A program made the translations under genes and the position numbers. A stretch of DNA of 23,199 nt from a virus, in the IMG/VR virus record IMGVR_UViG_3300025687_000344, positions 1 through 23,199 of that record. One strand, written 5' to 3'. The stretch's first letter is position 1; each line of letters starts with the position of its first letter. The notes beneath the pieces are model-generated. The model ran no database searches and was not told the DNA's origin. It saw only the letters and a list, made by a program, of their open reading frames with translations. Shown here in pieces: positions 21,990 through 23,199 of the stretch.

Positions 21990-21992
21990 ATA
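21985..21992 (+). promoter_or_regulatory. Late-type octamer containing the upstream stop codon
   Basis: GTTAAATA includes the TAA stop of the phosphatase-like gene and lies exactly 5 nt before the ATG at 21998. Confidence 0.5.
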
Positions 21993-21997
21993 TTAAT

Positions 21998-22390
21998 ATG
22001 GCTCTACATAAAGTAAAGATTATTTACCCGGGGTATAAAACTTTCGAATTCAATCGATTTGGTAATGGTGATTGGGATTACTTTTGGACTAAATTAAAAG
22101 AAGAATGGCAATCTCCTGTTCATGGGTGTGCTACATTTTTAGATGCTAAGATCAGACCTTTCTCTGTTAATGACTTCATAATGGTAGATGATAAGTATTA
22201 TCGTTGTATGTGCCCTGGAGGTATGGTTGAAGTATCTAAAGAGTTCGTAGATGAAATAGAAGATAAAATTCGTAATCATTATCTTGTACTTGAAAGAGAT
22301 GAACACTTCTGGGCTAAACTTGAAGTGTTTGATGAACTAGAAAGAACAAAAGAGAAAGTTAAACAGACATATGAATGCGCAGAAGTTTAA
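21998..22390 (+). CDS. Unrecognised 130-residue protein
   Basis: No family is recognised. The N-terminal half is rich in aromatic residues (FEFNRFGNGDWDYFWTKLKEEW) and contains three Cys (44, 70 and 72), two of them in YRCMCPGGMV. The C-terminal half is a charged helix suited to a coiled coil (EDKIRNHYLVLERDEHFWAKLEVFDELERTKEKVKQ). A late-type octamer is 5 nt upstream, and it overlaps the next gene by 20 nt. Its role is unknown; it may be co-expressed with the following small gene and the phosphoribosyltransferase. Confidence 0.65.
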   Translation: MALHKVKIIYPGYKTFEFNRFGNGDWDYFWTKLKEEWQSPVHGCATFLDAKIRPFSVNDFIMVDDKYYRCMCPGGMVEVSKEFVDEIEDKIRNHYLVLERDEHFWAKLEVFDELERTKEKVKQTYECAEV

Positions 22391-22631
22391 AAAGATAATG
22401 GCTGAAGTCAGAAGTGAAATGAATAAGATTTCTGATATTCAAGAAGAGTTGTTTATGAATACTATGAAAGCCGCTCTTATCAAAGAAGAAAGCGATGCAT
22501 ATTTTCATGCTTGGGACTATTTGTATAATAGTAAAGATGATGATAATTTCGCAAAGACTTCTATGGATAATTTACTAAAATCATTACATGATGAAGGACA
22601 TAAGTTATCTCGCTATACAAGCACTAACTAA
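22371..22631 (+). CDS. Unrecognised helical protein, 86 residues
   Basis: The protein is highly helical and charged throughout (KKIMAEVRSEMNKISDIQEELFMNTMKAALIKEESDAY), with no membrane segment or known motif. It starts within the upstream gene (20-nt overlap) and ends 44 nt inside the phosphoribosyltransferase gene, so the three genes form an overlapping unit. It lacks its own promoter and Shine-Dalgarno sequence. The function is unknown. Confidence 0.55.
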   Translation: MNAQKFKKIMAEVRSEMNKISDIQEELFMNTMKAALIKEESDAYFHAWDYLYNSKDDDNFAKTSMDNLLKSLHDEGHKLSRYTSTN

Positions 22632-23052
22632 ACAGTTAGCTGATAAGATTAAAGATAGTGATAATGACTTCGATTGCATTGTAGGTATTGCAAGAGGAGG
22701 ATCAATACCTGCTACTATGTTATCTTATCAATTAGAAATACCTGAGGTAAGACATATTCAATTATCTTCTTACACCGAACAACAAAGAGGTGATGTATGG
22801 ATGGATGAATTAGATAACAACATCATTGAATATATTAAGCTGACATACTCGCATGTGTTAATAGTTGATGATCTTTCTGATTCTGGTCAGTCGTTTTCTT
22901 TCTTGACGTCAAAGTTTCAATGCAACGGCATTCCTCATAAAACTGCTGCTCTATATCTAAAGACTGGTTCAAAGTTTCAGCCCGACTTTTACTCAGCTGA
23001 GTTGCCTCAAGATCTTTGGCTAAACTTTCCTTGGGAGCATTCTCGAATGTAA
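22588..23052 (+). CDS. Phosphoribosyltransferase (Gpt/hypoxanthine-xanthine type), 154 residues
   Basis: A type I phosphoribosyltransferase that uses PRPP to salvage a purine base. IVGIARGGSIPATMLS (31-46) is the family's first loop region, with the Arg-Gly-Gly that contacts pyrophosphate. VLIVDDLSDSGQSF (90-103) is the PRPP-binding signature with paired Asp. WLNFPWE (144-150) matches the C-terminal substrate segment of xanthine/hypoxanthine enzymes. The length equals bacterial Gpt (about 152 residues). The first of two tandem ATGs is used; the start overlaps the upstream gene by 44 nt. Nucleotide salvage genes are common in large lytic phages to feed DNA synthesis. Base specificity cannot be read from the sequence. 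Confidence 0.85.
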   Translation: MMKDISYLAIQALTKQLADKIKDSDNDFDCIVGIARGGSIPATMLSYQLEIPEVRHIQLSSYTEQQRGDVWMDELDNNIIEYIKLTYSHVLIVDDLSDSGQSFSFLTSKFQCNGIPHKTAALYLKTGSKFQPDFYSAELPQDLWLNFPWEHSRM

Positions 23053-23199
23053 TCTCTTGAGGAGTAAAATTATGATCACCCTTCAATGGTAGACAGCACG
23101 TACCATATATTGCAACACATAAACCAGTCGCAGTCGTTATCATGGCCTTTGATATACCTGCTGATAGGGATTGAACATCTGTTCCCGTTAGTTGTAGTG
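22835..23199 (-). CDS. ExbB/TolQ/MotA-like proton-channel fragment, 5' end outside window; possible frameshift
   Basis: On the minus strand the frame is open from the right edge. It encodes TGTDVQSLSAGISKAMITTA followed by TGLCVAI, a close match to the conserved pore-helix segment of ExbB/TolQ/MotA proteins (AGISxALxTTAxGLxVAIP). These proteins form proton-driven membrane motors. After VAI the usual Pro-containing continuation is lost. The frame then runs about 218 nt antisense to the phosphoribosyltransferase gene with no recognisable sequence. A single-base shift near 23103-23115 would instead end the protein at the TGA at 23075-23077, just beyond the phosphoribosyltransferase stop. The true 3' end is therefore uncertain: roughly 23075 if shifted, 22835 if not. 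The family call rests on one short segment. Confidence 0.4.
   Translation of the reverse strand, partial: LQLTGTDVQSLSAGISKAMITTATGLCVAIYGTCCLPLKGDHNFTPQEITFENAPKESLAKDLEATQLSKSRAETLNQSLDIEQQFYEECRCIETLTSRKKTTDQNQKDHQLLTHASMSA

Noticed and set aside
23160-23199. tRNA T-arm-like GTTCAATCC on the minus strand near the right end
   Set aside because: No acceptor, D-arm or anticodon arm can be built around it, and the stretch is coding for the ExbB/MotA-like segment.
1-23199. CRISPR array, insertion sequence, integrase or attachment site
   Set aside because: No spaced direct repeats of CRISPR type, terminal inverted repeats with a transposase, or integrase-like gene were seen.

Overview
The window reads as part of the genome of a large tailed phage (myovirus, T4-superfamily type), probably environmental. 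The evidence is a T4 gp44-like clamp-loader subunit, adjacent gp25-like and gp6-like baseplate wedge genes, long Asn/Tyr/Ser/Thr-rich virion proteins, T4-type late promoter octamers, gene-on-gene packing and many small unrecognised genes. The DNA is visibly AT-rich. The host cannot be named from this sequence.

Layout. (1) 2-520: 3' end of the clamp-loader ATPase gene. (2) 501-1121, minus: an unrecognised protein. (3) 1175-13346: a long virion operon with the gp25-like wedge, gp6-like wedge, a PKD-domain tail protein, a 1029-residue structural protein, and two Thr-Pro-rich fibre-like proteins, one with an L-type-lectin-like domain and one with a Gly-rich hinge. (4) 13339-15623: small genes, a Pro/Gln-repeat protein, a membrane protein and a Staphylococcus-nuclease-like enzyme. 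(5) 15655-17866: early-type genes (unknown, zinc-ribbon protein, DUF932, GIY-YIG-like nuclease, small unknown). (6) 17855-20481: two minus-strand genes, a possible glycosyltransferase and a sulfotransferase, flanking a 44-residue ArfA-like gene and a RadA-like ATPase. (7) 20539-23199: unknown proteins, a membrane/coiled-coil protein, a low-molecular-weight tyrosine-phosphatase-like enzyme, two small unknowns, a phosphoribosyltransferase and an ExbB/MotA-like fragment on the minus strand.

Two promoter classes recur, and both sit almost on the start codon. Sigma70-like promoters (TTGAnn, 15-18 bp, TATAAT) have the -10 box 6-10 nt before the ATG of seven early-type genes. Late octamers (NATAAATA or close variants) lie most often exactly 5 nt before the start codon of structural and accessory genes. 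Shine-Dalgarno sequences are essentially absent, so most promoter-proximal genes look leaderless. Downstream genes are coupled by ATGA, TAATG or 8-nt overlaps. Every convergent gene pair overlaps at its stop codons.

The most unusual item is the 44-residue gene at 18728. It carries the KKGKGSY signature of the ribosome-rescue factor ArfA, and immediately after that motif the coding sequence contains a strong hairpin, as in bacterial arfA, where such a hairpin yields nonstop mRNA. A second theme is possible virion decoration: mucin-like Thr-Pro segments in the fibre-like proteins, together with a possible glycosyltransferase and a sulfotransferase that both have late-type promoters.
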